Of a DNA stretch of 64,000 nt, positions 9,913 through 18,684 are shown piece by piece. Below the pieces are notes generated by a model, which did not search any database, was not told where the DNA came from, and was given only the letters and a program-made list of their open reading frames with translations. Made by a program: the position numbers and the translations under genes. The stretch lies in NCBI GenBank assembly GCA_963830175.1, contig CAWHKV010000002.1:744001-808000 (forward strand), given 5' to 3'. This DNA comes from JBBRBB01 sp963830175 (lineage in GTDB: Bacteria > Bacteroidota > Bacteroidia > Chitinophagales > Chitinophagaceae). Position 1 is the first letter of the stretch. Every line of letters starts with the position of its first letter.

Positions 9913-10606
9913 ATGCGCATAGACATCATTACAGTGCAGCCAGGATTGCTTGATGGCTTTTTTGACCATAGCATTATTAAACGTGCGCGGGATAAAGAAT
10001 TATTGATTATATCTGTACACGACCTTCGAAAATGGGCAATAAATGAATATGGACAGGTTGACGATTACCAGTATGGTGGGGGCGCAGGTATGGTAATGAT
10101 GTGCGAACCCCTTGCAAACGCTATTGAGCATTTACAAAAAGAAAATAAATATGATGAGATTATTTTTCTTACGCCTGATGGGAGCAACTTCAACCAAAAA
10201 ATTGCAAACAGGTTATCGCTTAAGCAAAACATTATTCTTATTTGTGGTCATTATAAAGGTATTGATCAACGCATTCGCGATCACTTTGTAACTATGGAAT
10301 TATCTATTGGAGATTATGTACTTAGTGGCGGAGAAATTGCCGCTGCTGCTGTTACAGATGCTATTGGAAGGTTAATACCAGGTGTATTAAATAATGAAAC
10401 TTCTGCATCTGTCAGATTCTTTCCAGGACGATTTGTTGGCACCCCCGGTTTATACCCGGCCGGTTAATTTTAGAGATTGGAAAGTGCCAGATATTTTATT
10501 AAGTGGTGATCCCAAAAAAATAGCAAACTGGCGCCACGATATGTCTTATAAAATTACCCGTACCCGCCGCCCCGACATTTTGAACAAAAATGAAACAAGC
10601 GACTAG
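9913..10606 (+). CDS. trmD: tRNA (guanine-N1)-methyltransferase, split by a single-base frameshift
   Basis: TrmD methylates G37 of tRNAs that read codons starting with C or G, preventing +1 slippage. The first frame (9913 to about 10415) carries MRIDIITVQPGLLDGFFDHS, the knot motif ILICGHYKGIDQRI and SIGDYVLSGGE. The second frame (to 10606) resumes with LSDSFQDDLLAPPVYTRP and KVPDILLSGDP through the expected C-terminus. The join needs removal of one base in gcatctgtcag near 10411-10416; the family reads NETSA-LSDSFQ there. Nothing else is damaged. TrmD is normally essential, so a sequence error is more likely than true loss. Confidence 0.9.
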
Positions 10607-10771
10607 AAAATTACAAAAATGGGAAAGTTTCCAATATCCGGAAAGCAAACTATTAGTCTGATACGGATATTAAGTAGTCGTCCGGTTTTTTAAAAATTTG
10701 TATAAGATATCTATATTTATTCCGGCAATTTGTTTTGCTAAAGATTTTTTTTTGACGTTTAATAGATAACT

Positions 10772-10802
10772 CCTGCAAATTTCCATTTGCGGGTTTTTTT
10801 TT
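10772..10802 (+). terminator. intrinsic terminator after trmD
   Basis: CCTGCAAAT and ATTTGCGGG form a 9-bp stem with one G-T pair and a 4-base loop, followed by a run of nine or more T. It lies about 165 bases after the trmD stop. Confidence 0.75.
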
Positions 10803-10999
10803 ATTTAGGTCTCCCGCAAGCCTCATATCCTTAATGTTTAATACTGTCTTATGTGGTTACTTTTTTAACTTTATTCTTGTTAATATCCTCTAATGTTTAA
10901 TAACCTTGTGTTAGCAATTTATTACTACCCCGAATATTTAAAATCCAATATCAATAGAACGCGATTTAAGATCGAGCTTAATCCATGAAAAACACCGCG

Positions 11000-11027
11000 A
11001 GGTTGCCTATAAAAAGGCAACCTTTTT
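11000..11027 (+). terminator. intrinsic terminator upstream of ade
   Basis: AGGTTGCC and GGCAACCT form a perfect 8-bp stem with an 8-base loop, followed by TTTTT. It lies 142 bases before the adenine deaminase start, so it ends either a small RNA or an attenuated leader. Confidence 0.75.
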
Positions 11028-11168
11028 TAATTTTTAAATTCGTAAGAAATTCTATTAAATTTTTGAATGTTAATTAAATGTGGATAACCCTTGAATAACT
11101 TTTTTTAATGTTTAGGTAATCTCACCAAATTTTTGTAAGAGTAAAAGGTAATTTTAAGCTACAAAAAT

Positions 11169-12812
11169 TTGCAATTGAAAAAAGCTCCATCCCGAATCGA
11201 GGGCAACATCATTAATATAACCGGCAAAAATATTTTTTACGGTTCCCTTAAAATCAGTGGGGGAAAAATTCATTCAATAGAAAAGATATCGGACAGCTTT
11301 CAACCTTCATCCAACTTTATTCTTCCCGGCTTTATTGACGCACATGTTCATATTGAAAGCAGTATGTTAACTCCTGCCGAGTTTGCAAGGCTGGCGGTTG
11401 TACATGGCACAGTAGCCACTGTGAGCGACCCCCATGAGATAGCAAATGTTACCGGCATTAAAGGGGTTGAGTTTATGATTGAAAATGCCAGGTCAGTTCC
11501 TTTTCATTTTAATCTCGGTGCTCCCAGCTGTGTGCCTGCAACCACCTTTGAAACGGCGGGTGGGGAATTAAGCAGTAATGAAGTGCATGAACTCTTAAGC
11601 AGAAAAGAAATTCTTTACCTCAGCGAAATGATGAATTTTCCCGGTGTGCTTGCAAATGATAAAGAAGTGATGGCAAAAATACGGTCGGCTAAATTTTTTA
11701 ATAAACGTGTCGATGGTCATGCCCCGGGGTTGCGGGGAAAAGAGGCAAAGCAATATATTGATGCAGGTATATCTACAGACCACGAGTGTTTTACGAAAGA
11801 GGAAGCAATGGAAAAGTTGCAGTTCGGAATGAAGATCCTTATTCGGGAGGGTAGTGCCGCAAAAAATTTTGAAGCGCTAATAGATTTACTGAATGATCAT
11901 GAAGATGATATAATGTTTTGCAGTGATGATAAACATCCGGACAGCCTTGTAGAGGGGCACATTAACCAATTATGCGCAAGGGCGGTGGCAAAAAATATCA
12001 ATGTATTTAAAGTGCTTAAGGCTGCCTGTATCAACCCCGTTAAACATTATAAACTCCAATCAGGAACCTTGCAAACTGGAGATAATGCAGATTTTATTGT
12101 GGTAGAAGACCTAAAAACTTTTAAACTTTTAAAAACTTTTATAAATGGTTACCTGGTAGCAGAAAACGGAAAAACCTGCATTAACCAGGTTCCATCCCCA
12201 CCCCCTGTAAATAATTTTAATTGCAAAGAAATAAATGAAACTTCACTGGTAATAAAAACGAGCGGCAATAATACAATTGCTGTTATAGAAGCACTCGACG
12301 GGCAACTTATTACAAACAAAATTTTCGTTCAACCTGTTGTGATTAACAATGAAATACAAGCAGATGTTTCTAGAGATATTTTAAAACTGGTTGTTGTTAA
12401 CAGGTATAGTAATGCGCCCCCAGCTGTTGCATTTATTAAAAATATAGGATTAAAAAAGGGAGCGATTGCATCATCCGTTGCTCATGACAGTCATAATATA
12501 ATTGCAACGGGGGTTGATGATAAAAGCATCGCCGAAGCCATTAATTTAGTTATTCAGCATACAGGAGGTATTAGTTGTATTGCGCCTTTTGGTAAAGAGG
12601 TCTTACCACTTCCTGTGGCAGGTTTAATGAGCTTGGATGATGGTTATAAGGTTGCAGAAAAATACACCACGATTGATGCAATGGCCAAGAGATGCGGCTC
12701 TACATTAAGTGCACCTTTTATGACTTTAAGCTTCATGGCTTTATTGGTAATTCCACATATTAAATTAAGTGATAAGGGACTTTTTGATGGAGACGCATTT
12801 GCATTTCTTTAA
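11169..12812 (+). CDS. ade: adenine deaminase
   Basis: The 547-residue enzyme converts adenine to hypoxanthine and ammonia in purine salvage. The amidohydrolase metal site is visible: LPGFIDAHVHIESSMLTP (HxH) near residues 50-66, then VDGHAPGLRG and GISTDHECFTKEEA. SDDKHPDSLVEGH supplies the later acidic ligand. The C-terminal domain with ISCIAPFGKEVLPLPVAGLMS is characteristic of Ade rather than other amidohydrolases. No ATG is available; TTG at 11169 or 11175 is the likely start because a stop lies in frame 27 bases upstream. It precedes prfB by 46 bases. Confidence 0.93.
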   Translation: MQLKKAPSRIEGNIINITGKNIFYGSLKISGGKIHSIEKISDSFQPSSNFILPGFIDAHVHIESSMLTPAEFARLAVVHGTVATVSDPHEIANVTGIKGVEFMIENARSVPFHFNLGAPSCVPATTFETAGGELSSNEVHELLSRKEILYLSEMMNFPGVLANDKEVMAKIRSAKFFNKRVDGHAPGLRGKEAKQYIDAGISTDHECFTKEEAMEKLQFGMKILIREGSAAKNFEALIDLLNDHEDDIMFCSDDKHPDSLVEGHINQLCARAVAKNINVFKVLKAACINPVKHYKLQSGTLQTGDNADFIVVEDLKTFKLLKTFINGYLVAENGKTCINQVPSPPPVNNFNCKEINETSLVIKTSGNNTIAVIEALDGQLITNKIFVQPVVINNEIQADVSRDILKLVVVNRYSNAPPAVAFIKNIGLKKGAIASSVAHDSHNIIATGVDDKSIAEAINLVIQHTGGISCIAPFGKEVLPLPVAGLMSLDDGYKVAEKYTTIDAMAKRCGSTLSAPFMTLSFMALLVIPHIKLSDKGLFDGDAFAFL

Positions 12813-12858
12813 AATCCCTTTTTATTTTAAATTGATTTAACCACTTATTTTGCAGGTT

Positions 12859-13954
12859 ATGACAATTGAACAAATCAAAGTTTTGCGGGACCGCGTTAGT
12901 GTTCTAAGGAGGTTTCTTTGACGTTGAAAACCGCACATATAAAATAGATAGCGACAGGCAGCTTTCCGTTTCTCCCGGCTTCTGGAACGATAATGATCGG
13001 GCCACAGCCATTATGAAAGAAATTAAAACCAACGAATTTTGGTTAAAAATGTTCAGGCAGGTTGAAACTGCGGTTGAAGATTTTGCCGTTCTGTTTGAAT
13101 TTTGGAAAAGTGGAGATGCAACCGAAGAAGAAACACGCTCAGCCTTCGAAAAAGCAATTATCGAAATAGAAGATGCAGAATTTAAAAGCACCTTAAATGA
13201 GGCTGAAGATGAGTTGCCCGCAGTGCTGCAGGTTAACCCGGGCGCAGGTGGTACCGAAAGCCAGGACTGGGCAGAAATGTTACTGCGCATGTACCGAATG
13301 TACGGTGAAAAACAGGGTTGGAAAGTTACAGAGTTAGACTACCAGGAAGGCGACGGCGCCGGCATTAAAGCAGCAACACTTCAGTTTGAAGGACCATTTG
13401 CTTATGGATTTTTAAAAGCGGAAAGTGGTGTACACCGGTTAGTGCGCATTTCTCCCTTCGATAGCAATGCCCGTCGCCATACATCTTTTGCAAGCATATT
13501 TGTTTATCCATTAATTGATGACAGTATTGAAATAAATGTAAATCCTGCTGATCTTGAATGGGAGTTTTACCGCAGTGGGGGTAAAGGCGGGCAAAATGTA
13601 AATAAAGTAGAAACAGCCGTAAGGTTAAAGCACATTCCATCATCTATTATTGTTGAATGCCAGCAATCGCGCACGCAGGGCGAAAACAGGGAACTTGCCT
13701 TAAAAATGCTTAAGAGCAGGTTGTACGAAGAAGAATTGCGTAAACGGCAGGAAGCAAAAAATGCAACCAATGCAGGTAAGAAAAAAATAGAGTGGGGGAG
13801 CCAGATTCGCAGCTATGTTTTTCATCCGTATAAAATGATCAAAGACCATCGAACCGATTTTGAAGTGGGTAATGTACAGCCTGTTATGGATGGAGAGTTA
13901 GATGAGTTTATCAAGGCTTATTTAATGATGCAAAAAGAAGAAGAGTCAACCTGA
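12859..13954 (+). CDS. prfB: peptide chain release factor 2 (programmed +1 frameshift)
   Basis: RF2 recognises UGA and UAA stop codons and triggers peptide release. The zero frame starts at ATG 12859 and runs MTIEQIKVLRDRVSVLRRFL to an in-frame TGA at 12919. Shifting +1 continues with DVENRTYKIDSDRQLS and reads uninterrupted to 13954, about 364 residues. RISPFDSNARRHTSF contains the SPF stop-codon recognition tripeptide and GGKGGQNVNKVETA contains the GGQ catalytic loop. The frameshift is the conserved autoregulatory device of the family: low RF2 makes the ribosome pause on UGA and shift. Confidence 0.96.
12907..12922 (+). promoter_or_regulatory. RF2 programmed frameshift site
   Basis: AGGAGGTTTCTTTGAC combines an internal Shine-Dalgarno-like AGGAGG, the slippery CTT codon and a TGA followed by C, the poorest termination context. 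This matches the classic prfB arrangement, with spacing of three bases between the AGGAGG and CTT. Confidence 0.95.
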
Positions 13955-14053
13955 TTAGTTTTTTTGTGAAACGGGCATCAGTGCTGCATGCATCTTTACT
14001 TGCGTCGCACACTTCAGCTTTATAAGTACATTCAGCAAATACGATAATCACAT

Positions 14054-14539
14054 ATGAATATAAATTTACGACACGCAGAAAAAAGAGATTGCAACAAGTT
14101 ATTAATCCTCATAAAAGAACTTGCTGAATATGAGAAGGCACCCGAAGAAGTAACGGTAACATTAGAACATTTTGAAGAAAGTGGTTTTGGTGAAAAGCCT
14201 GTGTGGTGGGCAATTGTAGCAGAAAGCGACGTGCCCGCTACAGATAATAAAAATACAAATGCAACAAAAGAGATCGTTGGTTTTGTACTTTATTATATAA
14301 GGTACAGCACCTGGAAGGGGCAGCGGATGTATCTTGAAGATTTTGTAGTTACTGAAGCATGCAGGGGAAAAGGCGTTGGCAAATTGTTGTTTGATGCACT
14401 TATAGAAGAAGCCCGTACAAAAAAGTTAAGTGGTATAATATGGCAGGTGCTCGAATGGAACGAACCTGCCATAAATTTCTATAAAAAATACAACTCAAAG
14501 CTAGACAGCGAATGGATTAACTGCTCAATTAATGTATAA
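14054..14539 (+). CDS. GNAT acetyltransferase, diamine (SSAT-like) subfamily
   Basis: The 161-residue protein resembles spermidine/spermine or thialysine N-acetyltransferases. Visible signs are RHAEKRDCNKLLILIKELAEYEKAPEEV at the N-terminus (quoted in parts: KELAEYEKAPEEV), YLEDFVVTEACRGKGVG with the acetyl-CoA pyrophosphate loop, and VLEWNEPAINFYKKY near the end. It likely transfers acetyl from acetyl-CoA to a polyamine or amino-acid side chain; the true acceptor is not determinable here. A 99-base gap separates it from prfB, and it converges with the DUF2911 gene, leaving 5 bases between stops. Confidence 0.85.
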   Translation: MNINLRHAEKRDCNKLLILIKELAEYEKAPEEVTVTLEHFEESGFGEKPVWWAIVAESDVPATDNKNTNATKEIVGFVLYYIRYSTWKGQRMYLEDFVVTEACRGKGVGKLLFDALIEEARTKKLSGIIWQVLEWNEPAINFYKKYNSKLDSEWINCSINV

Positions 14540-14544
14540 TCATT

Positions 14545-15651
14545 CTATTGGTTTATATCTTTTCCTTCCTTAAGCAATTCAATGTTTTTTTGAACCATAG
14601 CTTTATTTTGTTCATCAGGCGCTTGTGGTAATGCAGCTGTTGCATACTTTAATGCTTGTTTATAATCACCCTTAGCAGATAGTCCGCGTGCCATGCCAGT
14701 GTTCGTGGTAAACGTATTAGGATGTTGTTTATAATTCATTTGAAAAATTTCTAACGCCTTATTTACTTTGCCTTGTTGTAATACAGTTCTGGCATACATG
14801 TGTAGTTCGTTTTCTGATGCCATCGGCAATGCTTCGTTCATGATTGCCTCAGCTTCTGCATCGCGGTTTAATTCCCATAGTAATGTGGCCCTGGTTGCCA
14901 TATTTTTAAAATTTTTTTCACCAATAAACCTGCCATTCACTGAATAATCAGACCACTGCAAAGCTTCATCAAGATTGGTGTGATGCGTTGCGGCAAATTC
15001 GGCAGCCTGCTGCCAGGCATCGGCTTCAAAACCTTTATTTGAATACAGTTCGCGGCGAAAAGATTCCATTTGTGTTTGTACATAATCAACAGCTATAAGT
15101 ATAGGAAACATTTTTCTTTCCCATTGCAATGCGAGTGTAGCGGTAGAATCAGTTTGGTTAATAAATTCATACGTTAGCCACTCTTTACTTTTCTCCATAT
15201 CCACTGGTTTCACCTCTACGCGTAACGCATCATTCTTATCATTATAAAAATAACTTCCCCAGGAATTATTATTTTTTGAAAATATAAAAATCGATGATTG
15301 GGGATCATACGCTAAGAACAATCCGTATTTACCCGCAGCAAGCGGTTTTCCATTTATGGTAACATCTGTAGAAAATTCAATGGTCGTATTTTCATTAGCG
15401 CCTGCCCGCCATGGTGCGGCTTTGCTTTCACCAAAACCAAGATCACTGAAACCTGTATGTACCAGTTCTCCCCATATTTTTCCTTCTCTGCCTTTTACTC
15501 CAGGCCTGTTATAATTTACAGTAACCTGTGTTAGGGCAATTTGTTCAGAGACTGAAGCTTTTTTATTTCCGCCGTTTGGTGGTATAGTTAACTGGGCATG
15601 TATTGTTTGTGTAAAACTGAAAAATAAAAAAAAGTAAATAAGCTTTTTCAT
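14545..15651 (-). CDS. secreted DUF2911 protein with TPR-like C-terminus
   Basis: The 368-residue protein has a signal peptide (MKKLIYFFLFFSFTQTIHAQ). A DUF2911 domain follows, with VTVNYNRPGVKGREGKIWGE, WRAGANENTTIEFSTDV and INGKPLAAGKYGLF, about residues 30-165. The remainder is helical and contains TPR-like repeats toward the end (NKALEIFQMNYKQHPN, GDYKQALKYATAALPQAPDE). DUF2911 proteins are common in Bacteroidota and have no established biochemical role. It is monocistronic, with a terminator-like hairpin between it and glgC. Confidence 0.85.
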   Translation of the reverse strand: MKKLIYFFLFFSFTQTIHAQLTIPPNGGNKKASVSEQIALTQVTVNYNRPGVKGREGKIWGELVHTGFSDLGFGESKAAPWRAGANENTTIEFSTDVTINGKPLAAGKYGLFLAYDPQSSIFIFSKNNNSWGSYFYNDKNDALRVEVKPVDMEKSKEWLTYEFINQTDSTATLALQWERKMFPILIAVDYVQTQMESFRRELYSNKGFEADAWQQAAEFAATHHTNLDEALQWSDYSVNGRFIGEKNFKNMATRATLLWELNRDAEAEAIMNEALPMASENELHMYARTVLQQGKVNKALEIFQMNYKQHPNTFTTNTGMARGLSAKGDYKQALKYATAALPQAPDEQNKAMVQKNIELLKEGKDINQ

Positions 15652-15720
15652 GACAAGTGGTTTAGTTATAGAAATGTAAGAAATATTTTCCGTTTATCTC
15701 TTAATAAATATGAATAAAAA

Positions 15721-15745
15721 AAGGAATGCCTTTCGCATTCCTTCT
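15721..15745. terminator. hairpin terminator between glgC and the DUF2911 gene
   Basis: AAGGAATGC and GCATTCCTT form a perfect 9-bp stem around a 5-base loop. On the minus strand it is followed by a T-rich run (the complement of the A-run at 15716-15722), so it ends the glgA-glgC transcript 26 bases or so after the glgC stop. Confidence 0.7.
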
Positions 15746-15770
15746 GAATATAATGTGATTGAATAAATAG

Positions 15771-17054
15771 TTACAGAACAAAGCCATTGGGAAGAATGGC
15801 GCCCTTCTTCACCACAACAATTCCATCTTTTACGGTGTATAAAGTGTGATCTGTATTTTCTAAATGGGTTCCGCCATTAATGCGCACATCGTTACCAATG
15901 CGACAGTTTTTGTCAATGATGGCATTTTTAATATAGCAGCGGTCGCCAATTCCGAGCCTTGGTATTCCGGTGTTTTGGTTTAGTTCCATATCACTAAGGG
16001 TTTCATACATATCATTACCCATCAGGTAACTATTAACTACTGTTGTGCCATGCCCTATGCGGCTCCTAATGCCTATTACACAGGTATCGAGCCTGCTTGC
16101 CATTATTATACACCCTTCGGTAATCACCGTTTTCTCAAGGGTTGTACCACTTATCTTGGCGGGTGGAAGCATACGGGCACGTGTATAAACAGCCCGTGCA
16201 TTATCGAATAAATTAAAGTGTGGAATATCCATAGTTAGAGCAAGATTGGCTTCAAAGAATGAATAAATATTTCCAATGTCTGTCCAGTAACCATCGTACT
16301 GAAAACTTTGCACTTTATATTTTTCTATGCAATTAGGAAGAATTTCTTTACCAAAATCCGTAGCAGACGGATACTCATTCATCAGCAAATCGTCCATCAG
16401 TTTTCGGTTGAAAATATATATACCCATTGATGCAAGGTACTTTCTGCCCTGCCTGTTCATTTCATCACCGGTTTCGCTTACCCACTCTGGCAATAATTCT
16501 TTTTTGGGTTTTTCTATAAAGCTGGTTATTGCATGTTGTCCATCAGCTTTTAGTATACCAAATTCTGGTGCCTCCCTGTCGGCTACCGGAATGGTGGCTA
16601 TAGAAATGTCTGCCTCGCTGTCAATATGATTTTGTATCATCTCTGCAAAATCCATTTGATACAATTGATCACCACTTAGAATTAATACATATTCATATTC
16701 ATTGTTGTGCATGTGCCGCATAGACTGCCTTACTGCATCTGCTGTACCCTGGTACCAGCCTGGATTGTCGGGGGTTTGCTCTGCTGCCAGAATATCAACA
16801 TATCCGGTACTGAATGCACTGAAATGATAGGTGTTTTTTATATGCTTATTTAAAGAGGCAGAATTGAATTGGGTTAAAACAAAAATTCGGTTAATGTTAG
16901 AATTGATGCAGTTGCTTATTGGAATGTCTACCAACCTGTATTTTCCGGCTATCGGCACTGCAGGTTTAGACCTTGCTGCTGTTAAAGGGTACAATCTTGA
17001 TCCTGCCCCTCCTCCAAGTATTACGGCAATGACTGATTTGGTTGTTAGATTCAT
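15771..17054 (-). CDS. glgC: glucose-1-phosphate adenylyltransferase
   Basis: The 427-residue enzyme makes ADP-glucose from glucose-1-phosphate and ATP, the committed step of glycogen synthesis. The nucleotidyltransferase signature AVILGGGAGSRLYPLTAARS lies near residue 10, followed by KPAVPIAGKYRLVDIPISNC. VLILSGDQLYQMDF carries the metal-binding Asp. A left-handed beta-helix C-terminus carries IGHGTTVVNSYLMGND and IGNDVRINGG. It lies 93 bases downstream of glgA on the same strand, forming a two-gene glycogen operon. Confidence 0.96.
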   Translation of the reverse strand: MNLTTKSVIAVILGGGAGSRLYPLTAARSKPAVPIAGKYRLVDIPISNCINSNINRIFVLTQFNSASLNKHIKNTYHFSAFSTGYVDILAAEQTPDNPGWYQGTADAVRQSMRHMHNNEYEYVLILSGDQLYQMDFAEMIQNHIDSEADISIATIPVADREAPEFGILKADGQHAITSFIEKPKKELLPEWVSETGDEMNRQGRKYLASMGIYIFNRKLMDDLLMNEYPSATDFGKEILPNCIEKYKVQSFQYDGYWTDIGNIYSFFEANLALTMDIPHFNLFDNARAVYTRARMLPPAKISGTTLEKTVITEGCIIMASRLDTCVIGIRSRIGHGTTVVNSYLMGNDMYETLSDMELNQNTGIPRLGIGDRCYIKNAIIDKNCRIGNDVRINGGTHLENTDHTLYTVKDGIVVVKKGAILPNGFVL

Positions 17055-17147
17055 ATAAATGGTTTTAAAAAAATTTTATTTGTGAGGGCAATCAATATAA
17101 GTAAAAGGGTTCATTAAAAATATTATTTATCGCTTGTTATTTACAAC

Positions 17148-18567
17148 CTATTGTAAACTTGCATACAGATCCAGGTATTGCTGTACACTGTTTTGCCAGC
17201 TATTATCGATCTGCATCATCTTTTTCCGCATTTTCTGTAATCCCGTATTATTGTTATAGAAAAGATCTTCGGCGCGGCTTACTGCATGAATAACATCACC
17301 TACACTGGCATGATTGAATCTTATTCCCCAGCCATCATCACCCATATCTATAACCGTATCTTTTAAGCCGCCGGTGCTGCTTACCATGGGTACTGTTCCA
17401 TATTGCATGGCATACATTTGGTTTAGTCCGCAAGGTTCTACACGACTTGGCATCAATAAAAAATCTGCGCCTGCATACATTTGGTGGCTCAACGTTTCAT
17501 TGTATCCTATAACGGCATTATAACTGCCCTGAAAATTATTTTTCATTTGATCCAACTGCCACTCAATATGTGTTTCACCACTACCCAGTATTAAAAAATT
17601 CAACCTGTTTTGAAAACCATATAAGCATGCAGTAATGGCATCGGGTAAAATTTCTGCAGCTTTTTCACCTACCAGTCTTCCAATAAAAACAATGAGGGGT
17701 TTATCAGCATTTAGGTTAAATTGTTCGCACAAAGCCGTTTTATTTGCAAGCTTACCTTTCTCAACATCTTTTATTCCATAATTTTTTGTAATAAAAGGAT
17801 CGGTTGCAGGGTTCCATACATCGGTATCAATGCCATTTAAGTATACCAATACATTTTCCTTTTTCATATTCAAATAAATCTTCAAGACCATTACTGTTAA
17901 AACGTAATTCTTCCAGGTAACTCGGGCTTACGGTAGTTACCTTCCATGCATTTTTTACTGCAGAAGCAAGTGGGTTAATTGAATTTTTCCAATCAAGCAT
18001 GCCATGTTTCCAGGTATCCCAGGCAGGCAGGTAATAACTTTTATCCCATCCCATCCAACCCTGGTATTGTGCATTGTGAATAGTAAATACAGTAGGAACA
18101 CCGGCAAGTGCATTGTAATTCATAACAATACTTCATCATAAATGGAACAAGCCCTACATGGTAATCGTGACAATGCACTACATCAGGTTTATGCTGCCAG
18201 TGAGATAAGCCAGTTAACAAATGCAATTTGAAATGCAATGAATCTTCAATATCATCATCATAACCATAAATTTTTTCCCTGTCGAGTAAACCATTTATAT
18301 CAACAGGTAAAGTTCAAAACCAAGTGTGTTATGTCTTTTCTTTAATAACGGTATAATCAAACCACCTGTCGCCCATAAAAGTGCTTCCTTTAAAATCAAC
18401 ATCCCATTCATTATTATACAAAAATTTGGTTCTGTACATGGGCATAACCACTTTGGCATGTATGCCCCATTAAGGTTTGGTACTTTGGAAGTGCCCCTAC
18501 AACATCGCCCAAGCCCGCCAGCTTTTGCAACGGGATAACATTCTGCGGTCAGGTGTATAATATCCAT
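17148..18567 (-). pseudogene. glgA: glycogen synthase, broken as written by about six frameshifts
   Basis: GlgA extends alpha-1,4-glucan from ADP-glucose. Read across frames the protein is near complete. It starts MDIIHLTAECYPVAKAGGLG, with the KxGGL substrate loop, then PDVVHCHDYHVGLVPF, TVFTIHNAQYQGWMGWD, LNGIDTDVWNPATDPF and MPSRVEPCGLNQMYAMQYG with the GT5 catalytic Glu. Single-base indels lie near 18509, 18460, 18334, 18303, 18120 and 17838. The last 730 bases (to 17148) are intact. Amino acids between the breaks remain well conserved, which fits errors in the sequence better than an old pseudogene, but real inactivation cannot be excluded. glgC follows on the same strand. Confidence 0.85.
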
Positions 18568-18684
18568 AAGCAAACAATAATATTTTTATCAAATTAAGCA
18601 TGATTTTCTTATGAACAAACAATAATCAAAATTTACTAGGTAAATAATTTCTTTTATTTTCAACCTCTAAAATCATTATTTGCC

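Larger units (their letters stand above)
10607..11168. other. 562-base non-coding stretch with two terminators
   Basis: No gene of convincing length is present. The stretch holds an intrinsic terminator at 10772-10802, an AT-rich section, a small hairpin near 10964-10983 (GATTtAAG/CTTAATC) and a second terminator at 11000-11027. The interval 10803-11027 could encode a small RNA ending at the second terminator, or be a leader for ade. I do not recognise a purine riboswitch core. Confidence 0.45.

Noticed and set aside
10984..11076. Short 29-codon frame (MKNTARLPIKRQPFLIF...) considered as a leader peptide for ade
   Set aside because: It reads straight through the terminator stem and has no codon bias suggesting attenuation.
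11000..11168. Purine riboswitch before ade
   Set aside because: The conserved purine aptamer core and its loop-loop sequences are not visible.
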